Shown: positions 20,196 to 29,449, counted from the stretch's first letter. The stretch is 64,000 bases of DNA from Vallitalea okinawensis (GCF_002964605.1 NZ_PQDH01000001.1:930001-994000), one strand, 5' to 3'. Program-made: numbers and translations. Notes: generated from the letters alone by a model not told the origin.

Positions 20196-21083
20196 CTAGT
20201 ATTGTACAACCTCTTTTTTAGTCAAACGATTGGCAATGTAGGCTAGAAGTAAAGAGATTACTAGAACAAGAATACCTACACACATAGCATAACCAAAGTT
20301 ACCATTAGCAAATGCTTGCTTATACATATAGACAGATAAAATGTTGGAGGCATCATCAGGTCCTCCCTTTGTCATTATGTTGACATAAGCAAAACTTCCG
20401 TTAAACACACCAAGAATATTAAATATGATAGTAACACGTACCACTTCCCAAATTAGAGGAAAGGTTATGTTTCTAAACTGCTGCCACTGACTTGCTCCGT
20501 CAATGATGGCTGCTTCATAGAGATAAGTAGGTACCCCTTCCATGGATGCCATATAGAGAACCATATAATACCCAACTGCTTGCCATACCATGGTGATTGC
20601 TAATGACCATAGAACTGTATTCGCATCTCCCAGCCATACTCGAGTAAGATTTTCTAATCCCACAAATTCCAAAAAGGAGTTGAGAATACCTAAGCTAGGA
20701 TGATAAATAAACATAAAAAGAATAGAAATGACAACCAGAGATAGTACATTAGGGAAGAAAAAGACAACTCTATAGAATCCCTTTTCCTTAAACTTCATTT
20801 TAGTTATGCTAAAAGCAAAAAGTAAAGCTAAGGTCATCGTCATAAGTGGTACAACTGCTAATAAAAACAAGTTATTCCCTAAAGCTCCCCATACTTTTGC
20901 ATCATTGATCAGAGTAACAAAATTATTAAAACCTATAAACTCTGCTTGACCAGAAATACCGCTCCACCTATAAAAAGCCATGATTATGGACCTTACACAT
21001 GGATAAAACCCAAATATCATGTAGCAAATAAATGTGGGTAAGACACATAATGAGATAAATAAACTTCTCTTTTTTGATTTCAT
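20196..21083 (-). CDS. Sugar ABC transporter permease, MsmF/LacF type
   Basis: This 295-residue membrane protein starts KKRSLFISLCVLPTFICYMIFGFYPCVRSI, typical of MalF-like sugar permeases. The EAA loop reads YEAAIIDGASQWQQFRNITFPLIW. It lies about 100 bases downstream of the binding-protein gene and forms the channel with the MsmG-like permease. Confidence 0.95.
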   Translation of the reverse strand: MKSKKRSLFISLCVLPTFICYMIFGFYPCVRSIIMAFYRWSGISGQAEFIGFNNFVTLINDAKVWGALGNNLFLLAVVPLMTMTLALLFAFSITKMKFKEKGFYRVVFFFPNVLSLVVISILFMFIYHPSLGILNSFLEFVGLENLTRVWLGDANTVLWSLAITMVWQAVGYYMVLYMASMEGVPTYLYEAAIIDGASQWQQFRNITFPLIWEVVRVTIIFNILGVFNGSFAYVNIMTKGGPDDASNILSVYMYKQAFANGNFGYAMCVGILVLVISLLLAYIANRLTKKEVVQY

Positions 21084-21184
21084 ATTTCAGCACCTTCTTC
21101 ATCATCACTTTTCAATCTTGATTTATTATCTGAGGTAAAATAGGGGTCATTTGTCTGATGACAATCAACCCCTAATGAACTTCA

Positions 21185-22570
21185 TTATTGTTCTAACATG
21201 GTTTTACGTACACTTGCATTAGCCTCTTTTACACGTTCTAACCAACCGTCTACATCAATATCACCATTCATTAAACTATTAATAGCGTTCCAGAACTCTT
21301 CTTGAACTTTTACCTCTACATAAGGTACTACCTTCCAATCAAAGTTAAGTGCCTGTGCGTCATATTTATCAAAGACGGAATAACAGTTATACATAGCTTC
21401 TGATATATATTCTTTTGCTAGCTCTACACCACCTACAACTGGCATGACAGCAGTTGTTAGTTCAGCCTTAAGTGCAATGTTTTCTGCTTTATATTGATAC
21501 TTCATGAATTCTTTTGCCATTTCAATGTTTTTAGCATTCTTAGGTATGTAATGTCTTTCAAACCCAGAATTGACATAAGGTTTGTCTTCTGCATTTAACC
21601 TGGGTGCAGGTATAAAGCCATATTTAAACCCTTCTTCTGGGGTTACATCTTTCATTTCATTTTCCATCCATGTTCCACTAGGGATAAAAAGTGCTTGACC
21701 TTGTAAGAAGGCAGTTTGTGCCTGAGTATGATTCATAGCTACTGTACCCTCTAGTAAAAGATTTTCACTAGCTATCTTGCCATAGACATCTAACACTTCT
21801 TTTACCTTTGGATCTTCCCATGCATCTTCTGCGTAATTGAGAATTTTATCAACTTCTTCTTTACCAGCACCTGATGCCAACATAGAACCTAGGATAAATT
21901 CATTGTATACTGGGTAAATGCCCTGATAAGTGAATAAAGCACGATCTGTTTCTTCTGCTTTCTCAGCAAAGGCAAAGAACTCATCCCATGTCTGTGGTTC
22001 TTCCCAACCTTTTTCATCGAATAATCCCTTGTTATAAAATAAACCAAGAACAGACATATTCACAGGTGCAAAGTAAATGTTGCCATCATCTAATGGACTA
22101 CAGTAATCCAAGAATCCAGGTATTATTTTATCCTTTAGAAGAACACCATCCCCATCAAGAGATTCTGATTCAAAAACATCGTTAAGGGGTAATAAAGCCC
22201 CGTCACCTAACATAAGTGTATCCAGTTCTCCAGCATAAATATAATCAGGTGGGTCACCAGCTACAAGGCGTGGTCTTATTATATCAACAATCTTTGGGCT
22301 AATAGTTAACTCAACTTCGACATTGGGGTGATCTTCTTCAAATTGCTCAATAACTGCATCCCAATACCCTCTTCCGTATCCACCTTCAAAAGCTGCTACA
22401 TCTAAAACTTGTTTTTCTTCAGGCTCGCCTTTCTGATCATTAGAAGCCCCTTTTTCTTCTACTGTTTTATTTGTATCTGTATTTTCCTTAACCTCATTGC
22501 TACATCCTGCTAACGTACTAAAAACTAAGATTAAAGCTAATAGTAATGTTAATATTCTTCTTACTTCCAT
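21185..22570 (-). CDS. Sugar-binding lipoprotein of the MsmEFG-like transporter
   Basis: This 461-residue family 1 solute-binding protein has signal sequence MEVRRILTLLLALILVFSTL ending in lipobox LAGC. An acidic, low-complexity linker follows, then the binding fold (VIEQFEEDHPNVEVELTISP is the typical first strand-helix). It heads the operon containing the two permeases and the YesM/YesN pair. The GH116 hydrolase upstream suggests a beta-linked glucosyl- or xylosyl-oligosaccharide ligand, which is an inference. Confidence 0.95.
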   Translation of the reverse strand: MEVRRILTLLLALILVFSTLAGCSNEVKENTDTNKTVEEKGASNDQKGEPEEKQVLDVAAFEGGYGRGYWDAVIEQFEEDHPNVEVELTISPKIVDIIRPRLVAGDPPDYIYAGELDTLMLGDGALLPLNDVFESESLDGDGVLLKDKIIPGFLDYCSPLDDGNIYFAPVNMSVLGLFYNKGLFDEKGWEEPQTWDEFFAFAEKAEETDRALFTYQGIYPVYNEFILGSMLASGAGKEEVDKILNYAEDAWEDPKVKEVLDVYGKIASENLLLEGTVAMNHTQAQTAFLQGQALFIPSGTWMENEMKDVTPEEGFKYGFIPAPRLNAEDKPYVNSGFERHYIPKNAKNIEMAKEFMKYQYKAENIALKAELTTAVMPVVGGVELAKEYISEAMYNCYSVFDKYDAQALNFDWKVVPYVEVKVQEEFWNAINSLMNGDIDVDGWLERVKEANASVRKTMLEQ

Positions 22571-22731
22571 TCATTTTTCCTCCCTCTAATATTTTCACTT
22601 GTTGACAAGCTACTCATTCATCTTACCTGTATATATAAATGATTAAAATGTCTTATTTTTACTTCCATTAGTCTAAATTTTACATAGATACTGATAGTCT
22701 TATTATATCAAAGTAATGTAACTAAAATAAA

Positions 22732-22755
22732 CCGTGAGATTCAATCATCCCACGG
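22732..22755 (-). terminator. Intrinsic terminator of the GH116 gene
   Basis: A hairpin reads CCGTGGGAT ... ATCTCACGG on the minus strand (one G-U pair), followed by TTTATTTTAG. It lies 24 bases past the GH116 stop, so the hydrolase and the transporter operon are probably separate transcripts. Confidence 0.7.
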
Positions 22756-22778
22756 CTTATCTTGTCTATAATATTAAA

Positions 22779-25205
22779 TTATTTTGTATAGAGTGTTTGT
22801 ATCTCTTTCTCAATCTCTCCTTGCTCGTTGACGGTTTGAGTGTAAGTTCCCCATGCTTTTCCTGTACTCCAGAAAGTTTTAAAATTGTCTTGATTAATTT
22901 TAGGGGCAAAATCCATTTCATCTTTTGTCATATCATAAGTGAAACCACTTAATGCAATAAGCAATCCCCAACTTGCTAATGATCTGGCATAATGGTGTCC
23001 GCACTCTATATCGCTCCATGGATTTCTTTTTATACCATCATAACGGTCCCGACATGCCTTAGTTATGGTCAGTGCTTCATCAATATAGCCTTCATAAATC
23101 AAATGAGTTGCCACCTGATACTCAATTCCAGACCATACCTCATCGGAGTAAACAAAAGGTAACTTTGGTCTGCCTCCCTTTGGCCATGTACATAATAGCA
23201 AGCCAGCTTCATCATTAAGGGCATAGGTTCTCTGAACATTGACGTGATCTTCCATTGAAGATTTGAAGTTATAATCAAAAATAGATTTAACAGCTTTTTT
23301 AACATGTTCTCTTGGTAAGACATAACCCAGGCCTGCCACATGAGCTAAAGTCTGACCAAATAATTGATCTGATAGACATCCTTTACCATACTGATATTTG
23401 TATTGATTAACATCTTCAATCTGTTGAACATAGTATTCCTCATCCCACAGTATTGAATTCATACGGAGATTTCCCTCTTCAAAAGCTTTCTGATACTTTT
23501 TTGCATTATCCGTATCACCAAAATATCTGGCTATTTCAGAACCTGCTTTTAAAGCACCATAAAACATAGAATTAACCAAAGCATTAGGGCCATAAAACTC
23601 AATATCATATGTATTATGTTGTTGGCTATCCAGTACATAATCACCATCTTGATCCCAGTGAACAAATGCATAGTCCAAAGCTTTCTTCGCCTTTTCCCAT
23701 ACACTTCTTAAGAATTCATCATCACCAGATAACTTCCACTCTCGATATAAGCGTATAACGGTACCTAACTGACCGTCAGCAGCTGGATGTACTTGGAAGT
23801 CCCAAGGAAATGGTTTTCCAAACAATTTATCTGTTCTGAAATTCATTCTACCATTTTCATCTGTCTCTAAATTGAATTCTGTGTTTCTCGCTGACTGTTC
23901 TAGTGTTGGGAATAAAAATGCTAGTGTTTGTGCGTAATTCCATACATGGGTACATGTACCATGACAAGATCCAAACTGATCATGGCTGCCTTCCCAAGCC
24001 ATAAAATGTCCACCTTCTATTCTAAAACAAGTGGTACTGCGAATAACAGTAATGTTGTTTGCAATGGCTTCGATTACATGACTTGGTAAAGTTGTAGAAT
24101 ACAGCGCTTCAGTGAATTTTCTTGATTCACACTCTAATCGATCCATGTTTTTAATTAAATACTCTCCAGCATTCCAAGAATCTGTGAACTGACTTGCATA
24201 ATGGTTTTTCATAGTATTTTCTTCATCACTATTATAATCATACACATCAACTGACCATTCATTTGGTCGATTAGGCATAAACCATGTTAGAATGAATTCG
24301 AAGATTTTTTCTTCTTTCGGTTGAATATGTTTTTTAACACTTAGTGCGCCTACTTTATGTGTTTTATGTCCTTTTTGACTTTCAAGTCCTATTTTTTCAA
24401 TTTCTTCATTCAATTCACCATCTTCTGAGAAATCATCCCAGTACTCATGGATACCATCCCACCACGCACCATTATACCAGTTAGGCTTCATTGAAACATT
24501 TTCCTCATTTGTCATTAGTGAAAGATTACCGTATTTAACACTTGATTCTTTTAGCTTGTTACATCCCATGAAGATTCCTTTAATCCCATCATTATCTCTT
24601 TTCTCGTTATAAGTTTCCCCTACAACATCCGTAAAACCCCATATTGAATTTCTTACAAATCCAACTGAATTTGTGAGTGATCCTGCAATTGCTACCTCTT
24701 GGGGTTGATCACTGGTATTTTTAACTTTATAACGAATGACTGTACCAGGAATACCTGAATCATCTGCATTAAGAGGTATAAAGGGTGTAAAAGCTTCCAT
24801 GGTCACTTCAACTGGCATACTATCATCTTCTAATTCAACAGTTACAAAAGGATATTCACTGCTCATTTTGCTACTTTCGAATCGAGGTAATCCTGCACAT
24901 TTCTCAGCGGAATAACCGATGGACATATTTAAATAAGGTGGTTGAAGTTTAGATTCTAAAACTTTAGCTTTCTTTTCTTTACCTTCTTCCTTAGTCCATA
25001 TTGAAAAGAATGTATAATTTGATGTATTACCTTTACCAGGACTATTATAGATTTCCCAATCTCTAAATTCTCCCCTTGCACCAACTGATATATTTCCTGT
25101 CCCAATACCTCCGAGAAGAAAAGCTGCCTGAGTATGCTTCTCTGTGTATTTTTTCTTTTCATAGGGCGCGTATAATACGTCATTCGAGTAGATTAATTTG
25201 TCCAT
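22779..25205 (-). CDS. GH116-family beta-glycosidase (glucosylceramidase-like, cytoplasmic)
   Basis: This 808-residue enzyme shows family landmarks: the N-terminal domain motif LGGIGTGNISVGARGEFRDWE, the catalytic barrel segment MAWEGSHDQ with CHGTCTHVWNYAQTLAFLFP, and HNTYDIEFYGPNA. By alignment in memory with characterised GH116 enzymes, Glu405 (in WEG) is the likely nucleophile and Asp534 (in NTYD) the acid/base. There is no signal peptide, so it should act on imported beta-glucosides or beta-xylosides inside the cell. It sits next to a sugar ABC transporter with its own two-component system. The exact sugar specificity is open. Confidence 0.92.
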   Translation of the reverse strand: MDKLIYSNDVLYAPYEKKKYTEKHTQAAFLLGGIGTGNISVGARGEFRDWEIYNSPGKGNTSNYTFFSIWTKEEGKEKKAKVLESKLQPPYLNMSIGYSAEKCAGLPRFESSKMSSEYPFVTVELEDDSMPVEVTMEAFTPFIPLNADDSGIPGTVIRYKVKNTSDQPQEVAIAGSLTNSVGFVRNSIWGFTDVVGETYNEKRDNDGIKGIFMGCNKLKESSVKYGNLSLMTNEENVSMKPNWYNGAWWDGIHEYWDDFSEDGELNEEIEKIGLESQKGHKTHKVGALSVKKHIQPKEEKIFEFILTWFMPNRPNEWSVDVYDYNSDEENTMKNHYASQFTDSWNAGEYLIKNMDRLECESRKFTEALYSTTLPSHVIEAIANNITVIRSTTCFRIEGGHFMAWEGSHDQFGSCHGTCTHVWNYAQTLAFLFPTLEQSARNTEFNLETDENGRMNFRTDKLFGKPFPWDFQVHPAADGQLGTVIRLYREWKLSGDDEFLRSVWEKAKKALDYAFVHWDQDGDYVLDSQQHNTYDIEFYGPNALVNSMFYGALKAGSEIARYFGDTDNAKKYQKAFEEGNLRMNSILWDEEYYVQQIEDVNQYKYQYGKGCLSDQLFGQTLAHVAGLGYVLPREHVKKAVKSIFDYNFKSSMEDHVNVQRTYALNDEAGLLLCTWPKGGRPKLPFVYSDEVWSGIEYQVATHLIYEGYIDEALTITKACRDRYDGIKRNPWSDIECGHHYARSLASWGLLIALSGFTYDMTKDEMDFAPKINQDNFKTFWSTGKAWGTYTQTVNEQGEIEKEIQTLYTK

Positions 25206-25517
25206 TGTTCATCCCCCTTGTGCTCGTGCACGTTTTTGAATTCATTATACCATAACATATAATTTTTACAATGCTATTCTTAAAATTTTCACTAGTTTAA
25301 TAATATTTATTGAGGCACTACACATCATATACTAATCTTCAAACAAGATATAGTAAATAGATTTTTTTTACTTGTAACCCTCTTTACCCCGATTATTTTT
25401 ACATTTTAATCATCACTATTCACAGTATATATAATTGGCAAATACAAGAAACAACCTTTTAACTATTGATAATAGCTAAAAGGTTGTTAAAGATAACTTA
25501 AATCATAAACTTGATCA
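25206..25517 (-). promoter_or_regulatory. Promoter region of the GH116 gene and MerR terminator
   Basis: On the minus strand a -10 TATAAT (25244-25249) lies 16 bases from a -35 TTGTAA (25266-25271). Between the expected start point and the ribosome binding site is GTGCTCGTGCAC (25220-25231), a palindrome with GTGC/GCAC arms around a central CG, the general form of a LacI-family operator. The far end (25450-25488) holds the terminator of the MerR gene, listed separately. Nothing else was recognised. Confidence 0.5.
25450..25488 (-). terminator. Intrinsic terminator of the MerR gene
   Basis: An 11-bp perfect stem AACAACCTTTT (25450-25460) pairs with 25478-25488 and is followed by a T-rich run on the minus strand. 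It lies 30 bases past the MerR stop codon. Confidence 0.75.
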
Positions 25518-26318
25518 TTATTCAGATACTGGAAAATAAACTTCTGTTACAAAATCTTTCGGTGTTACATCACTACCCGGTCCTTTTAAATACTTCTCAT
25601 ATGGAGCTGCAGCTGTCTTTAAGTTATTTTCTTTCATATAGTCTATAATCACCGCATAGGCTTCTGATATCTCGCTGTAAGGACCAACAAATTCTGTATA
25701 GACGCACAACTTACCTTGATGTCTTTTTGTTATCCCTTCTAATTCTTTGTTCACAGGTACACAGACTTCTATATCTGTATAGTTTCTATCAAAATCTTCA
25801 TCATAATACTTTGTTATAATAGGACCTGCTTGTTCTAATTGATTACGATAGACATTTTCCATCACTTGACTCATCAAACGACCAATCTCATCCATTGATA
25901 TTTTTTCTCTAGCTGTAACTAGAATCATATCCTCTTGCTCTTGTTTCATAATCTTAAACTCTCTCGCCATAATCATTGGACCTCCTTGTTCTAAGTGATC
26001 AATCTCTTCTACCATTTGCTCCGCTAGCAATTGATATTGCAACATCTCTTTTTGGATTTCTTTTAATTTTTGCTTCATGGCATGTTGCAGTATATGGTTA
26101 TCTTTCTTCACCATTAAGTCTCCGATTTCTTTTAGAGAAAACTTATATCTTTTCAGTTTGTTAATCATAATGATATCTTTTACTTGGTTATGAGAATAGT
26201 AGCGATAACCATTTTCATCATTTATTTTCTCTGGCAACAATAGACCGATCTTATCATAGTGTCTTAGCATCTTTGTTGATACTTTTCCGATCTTGGAGAA
26301 TTCACCAATCGTATACAT
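25518..26318 (-). CDS. MerR-family regulator with GyrI-like effector-binding domain
   Basis: This 266-residue protein has an N-terminal winged-helix MerR domain (YTIGEFSKIGKVSTKMLRHYDKIGLLLPE), a coiled-coil dimerisation helix (about residues 75-110) and a C-terminal GyrI/BmrR-like domain (about 118-266) that binds drug-like or other hydrophobic ligands in relatives. A short poor-in-G ending YFPVSE is typical of that domain. The gene is alone, with its own terminator and an autoregulated-looking promoter. Without a neighbouring pump or enzyme, its target other than itself is unknown. Confidence 0.92.
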   Translation of the reverse strand: MYTIGEFSKIGKVSTKMLRHYDKIGLLLPEKINDENGYRYYSHNQVKDIIMINKLKRYKFSLKEIGDLMVKKDNHILQHAMKQKLKEIQKEMLQYQLLAEQMVEEIDHLEQGGPMIMAREFKIMKQEQEDMILVTAREKISMDEIGRLMSQVMENVYRNQLEQAGPIITKYYDEDFDRNYTDIEVCVPVNKELEGITKRHQGKLCVYTEFVGPYSEISEAYAVIIDYMKENNLKTAAAPYEKYLKGPGSDVTPKDFVTEVYFPVSE

Positions 26319-26369
26319 AGAAGCACTCCTTTTATAACGCGTTCTTTATCATTTCACCGGTATGAGTTC

Positions 26370-26400
26370 ATTATAAACCTTTCCATAATGGGAAGGTCAA
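26370..26400 (-). promoter_or_regulatory. MerR-type promoter with 19-bp spacer and operator
   Basis: On the minus strand -35 TTGACC (26395-26400) and -10 TATAAT (26370-26375) are separated by exactly 19 bp, the over-long spacer that MerR proteins untwist to activate. A 21-bp near-perfect palindrome (26377-26397, arms ACCTT/AAGGT) fills the spacer. It drives the MerR gene itself, implying positive autoregulation. Confidence 0.85.
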
Positions 26401-26519
26401 CACTTACTTGAAAATATTTTTAGCGAGATTGTAAAAGCTTATAAAATACTGAAAACGATACCTATAGAGATATCGTTTATCAAAAAATTACTTACATATC
26501 CTTTAAATTCTTTCGTCTA

Positions 26520-27614
26520 TTAAATAATCACTGGTGCTGTTATATAGACATATGTTTCACCTTCCATTGGTGTAACCATGCAATGAGTTCGATTATCTTT
26601 AAAGAAAAGGGTAATAAACTCTGTATCACAGGCACGAATGGTCTCTAATAAGTAGCGATAATTAAACCCAATTTTCAAAGGTTGTCCATAAGCCTTACAT
26701 CCAATATAATCCTCTATATTACCAAATACACTTTGACATTTTACCCATATCCGTTGGTCCTTTATCTCCAAGACCAATGGTACATTAGTGTTTTGACCAT
26801 TCAATATAAATGCGGAAGCAGTTTCGATTAAGTTGACTAAATCATTTGCTGCAACTGTAACCTTTGTGAGAGGATCATCAAAGATAAATTGCTTATAATC
26901 AACAGAATTAACTTCTAATAATCTTGACGTTAATGTTAACTTGGCTGTTTTAAAGATGACCTGTTTAAGGGTACTGTATATCTGGATATCTCCTTCTTCT
27001 TCAAGAATCTTCAATAATTCTATTAAGGTTCGACCAGGTACAATGAATTCTTTTTCTCCTTCAAAATCGCTATTCTCTTTACGAATAGCAATCTTGTAAC
27101 CATCCATAGCAAGTACGGTTAATAGATGATCACTTAATAAAAATTTAACTCCTGTGAAAACTGGACGCATTTCGTTGATGCCTAGTGCAAATAGCGATCC
27201 TTTTAATGCTCTTTTCAATTGTGCTTGCTCTAAAGTTACTAAACAATCTTCCAATGTATATTCAAGCTTTGGGTATTGTTCCGCAGGCATGGTTTGTAGC
27301 TGTAAATTGGTGTTACCACTGCTGATGAATGCCCTATCCCCTTCTACATTGATATGTACTTCATCAGCTCTTAGTTTTCTAACAATATCTGTAAAGATTT
27401 TTGCATGTAGGCACAGTTCACCATATCGCTTCACTACACCTTTAATTTTGTACATACAACCCATTTCTAAATCGTTGCCAAGAAGGGTGATTCCTTCTTC
27501 ATTTCCTTGAATATAAACCCCTTCAAGAATATTCAATGTGGATTTTTTTGTAATGGCTTTTTGTGCCACATTCAACCCATTTAATAGATCATCTCTATTA
27601 CAAATAAACTCCAT
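26520..27614 (-). CDS. dnaN: DNA polymerase III beta sliding clamp paralogue (orphan DnaN)
   Basis: This 364-residue protein aligns along its whole length with DnaN. It begins MEFICNRDDLLNGLNVAQKAI, contains TMPAEQYPKLE and FTGVKFLLSDHLLTVLAMDGYKIAIR, and ends PMEGETYVYITAPVII. It has three clamp domains of about 120 residues each. Typical clamps end in PMRL or PVRTY, whereas this one ends APVII. The gene stands alone, with no dnaA, recF or gyrase gene beside it, so it is probably a second clamp and not the replication-origin copy. A role in repair or mobile-element replication is possible but unproven. Confidence 0.9.
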   Translation of the reverse strand: MEFICNRDDLLNGLNVAQKAITKKSTLNILEGVYIQGNEEGITLLGNDLEMGCMYKIKGVVKRYGELCLHAKIFTDIVRKLRADEVHINVEGDRAFISSGNTNLQLQTMPAEQYPKLEYTLEDCLVTLEQAQLKRALKGSLFALGINEMRPVFTGVKFLLSDHLLTVLAMDGYKIAIRKENSDFEGEKEFIVPGRTLIELLKILEEEGDIQIYSTLKQVIFKTAKLTLTSRLLEVNSVDYKQFIFDDPLTKVTVAANDLVNLIETASAFILNGQNTNVPLVLEIKDQRIWVKCQSVFGNIEDYIGCKAYGQPLKIGFNYRYLLETIRACDTEFITLFFKDNRTHCMVTPMEGETYVYITAPVII

Positions 27615-27754
27615 ATGTATGTTATCTCCTTATCATTTTATTCGAACAAACATTACATGTTCTAACTAAATCTGCCATTATCATCTAACTTTCATTATAC
27701 CAAGAAGACTAGTAATTGTAAATTAATCCTCCAGTTTCAATAAAATAAATAGTA

Positions 27755-27783
27755 TTGTTATGATTACAGTTATAAGTTATAAT
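27755..27783 (+). promoter_or_regulatory. Candidate promoter for the lipoprotein/cupin genes
   Basis: TTGTTA (27755-27760) and TATAAT (27778-27783) are spaced by 17 bp. The expected start is about 120 bases before the lipoprotein start codon, leaving a long AT-rich leader with no obvious fold. Confidence 0.5.
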
Positions 27784-27910
27784 ATGGTTATGTATAATAT
27801 TGTAATTTAATCCTTGTTACTACATCATTAACAGATATATTACTCTTAACTTACTATCAACATATATAACCTGTCTTAATAATAAATACATATAAAACGG
27901 AGGAAAACAA

Positions 27911-28957
27911 ATGAAAAATATGATGGAAGGTTTCTTTATAACCCTTGTATTAGTCACTTTCATAGTATCTCTAACCAGTTGTGGTGCATCAGTATCACAG
28001 GATGTGTATGGTGAATCATCTATTGATACTACTGTGAAAAGTGTTAGTGAAGAAGAAACATCTGGAGAATCTTCAGAATCAGAAGCTAACAGTGAGAATG
28101 GTACTAATGATAAACAAAAAATTGATAACTATGCTAACCGAGAAGCTAAACTTAAGGAGAATCTGATTACTATCAAGCAAAACAGTTATGCTATCGACGA
28201 TGATATGGATGAAGATTTTATCATTGCAGAAATGATAGAATTTATTGGATCCACTGACAGCGAATTAAGAGATGATTTAATCTATATGACATTTCGAACA
28301 TGGATAGAATCAGGAAAATTAGAGACTTCCAAGACGAAAGGCATATTGGAAGCATTGTTATCTGATGAAAGATTGAAGTATCATATAGGGGAAGCTGGAA
28401 CTGATAGTGTGTTTACTAGAAGTTTTTCTGTCCTAATCATCTATTCTGTCCTGTTCTACGATGATTTTAAAGAAAAGATTTTAACTGATGAAGAGATTAT
28501 GCATACCTATGATCAGTTAATCACCTATTTGGATGAAGAAAAAGATTGTAGAGGATTTGTAGAGGAAAAGGGATGGGCACATGCCATGGCACACTCTGGG
28601 GATACATTTAGTCTATTAGCCAAATATGAGGTCCTTGGTGAAGAAGAATTACTCAATATCCTTCATGTCATAGGGAGTAAAATTGTTACTGGTGAACATG
28701 AATATGTTGATGGTGAAGAACTCAGGCTAATGGCAGCTGTAGAAACAGTTTTACGGAGAGAACTAGTAGATGATGCTAGTTTAGAGGAATGGGTGAAAGG
28801 TATGATTGATTATCCACAAACAGGTAATGAAGATGTGGATCGTATTACCCACTCTAATGTTAAAGAATTCTTGAACTATCTAAAGAGTTCGGTTAAAATG
28901 ACAAAAAGAGGTTCAGTAATGCTACCTTATCTTGAAGAATTTTTAGAAGAAAATTAA
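27911..28957 (+). CDS. Lipoprotein of unknown function
   Basis: This 348-residue protein has a signal peptide ending in lipobox LTSC (cysteine at about residue 24). A Ser/Glu-rich linker (about residues 30-75) is followed by an alpha-helical domain. The latter includes VEEKGWAHAMAHSGDTFSLLAKYEVL and a run of acidic helices, which hints at a HEAT-like or all-helical fold, in line with DUF2785-type proteins that share a GWAHxxAHxxD motif. The assignment to that family is from memory and not verified. A good GGAGG site precedes the start, and the cupin gene follows after 28 bases, probably co-transcribed. Confidence 0.75.
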   Translation: MKNMMEGFFITLVLVTFIVSLTSCGASVSQDVYGESSIDTTVKSVSEEETSGESSESEANSENGTNDKQKIDNYANREAKLKENLITIKQNSYAIDDDMDEDFIIAEMIEFIGSTDSELRDDLIYMTFRTWIESGKLETSKTKGILEALLSDERLKYHIGEAGTDSVFTRSFSVLIIYSVLFYDDFKEKILTDEEIMHTYDQLITYLDEEKDCRGFVEEKGWAHAMAHSGDTFSLLAKYEVLGEEELLNILHVIGSKIVTGEHEYVDGEELRLMAAVETVLRRELVDDASLEEWVKGMIDYPQTGNEDVDRITHSNVKEFLNYLKSSVKMTKRGSVMLPYLEEFLEEN

Positions 28958-28985
28958 CTTGAACTACTAAAGGAGTTGTATTTAG

Positions 28986-29318
28986 ATGGCAACAATTTTT
29001 CCTGAAGCAATCTTAGATCTACCAAAGGCAAATATTCCACTGGAGGGGCTAACTGCCTACTTATCTCAAGGTGAAAATCATCAAATTCTCTTCATGGAGT
29101 TTGATGAAGATGTTGAGTTAGTTGAACATTCCCATGATAGTCAGTATGGCATCGTATTAGAAGGTAAAATAGAATTAACTATCGATGGGGTAAAGAATAC
29201 TTACGCGAAAGGTGATCGCTACTATATCCCAAAAGGTGTAAAACATTCAGGGAAAATTTATGCTGGATATGCTGATATTACCTTCTTTAATGAAAAAGAT
29301 AGATATAACAAGAAATAG
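28986..29318 (+). CDS. Small cupin-domain protein
   Basis: This 110-residue protein is a single cupin barrel. The metal-site motifs are VEHSHDSQYGIVLEGKIEL (cupin motif 1, H-x-H with Glu) and YYIPKGVKHSGKI (motif 2, final His). Family members range from sugar-binding sensors to small dioxygenases or isomerases, so the reaction is unknown. It follows the unknown lipoprotein gene and ends at a strong terminator. Confidence 0.85.
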   Translation: MATIFPEAILDLPKANIPLEGLTAYLSQGENHQILFMEFDEDVELVEHSHDSQYGIVLEGKIELTIDGVKNTYAKGDRYYIPKGVKHSGKIYAGYADITFFNEKDRYNKK

Positions 29319-29329
29319 AGGTACTAAAG

Positions 29330-29360
29330 ACTATCAATGCAAATGTGTTGATAGTTTTTT
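29330..29360 (+). terminator. Intrinsic terminator after the cupin gene
   Basis: Stem ACTATCAA (29330-29337) pairs with TTGATAGT (29348-29355), with a T run immediately after. Confidence 0.85.
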
Positions 29361-29365
29361 AGTAG

Positions 29366-29418
29366 TTGACAAATTACACATTTATGATTATAATTTATTT
29401 ACATTGACCACATGGTCA
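29366..29418 (+). promoter_or_regulatory. tetR promoter with overlapping palindromic operator
   Basis: A perfect consensus promoter, TTGACA (29366-29371), 17-bp spacer, TATAAT (29389-29394), is followed by the 14-bp site TGACCACATGGTCA (29405-29418), which covers the expected start point. The same site in reverse-complement form recurs at 30101-30114 before the hydrolase gene. A bound repressor at this position would block initiation. Confidence 0.88.
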
Positions 29419-29449
29419 CCTTACTGATTTTTATATGGAGGTAAGTAAC

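Noticed and set aside
29435-29449. Upstream ATG as the tetR start
   Set aside because: This ATG forms part of the GGAGG ribosome binding site; the same pattern occurs before the hydrolase (30151) and acetyltransferase (55133), so the downstream ATGs were used.
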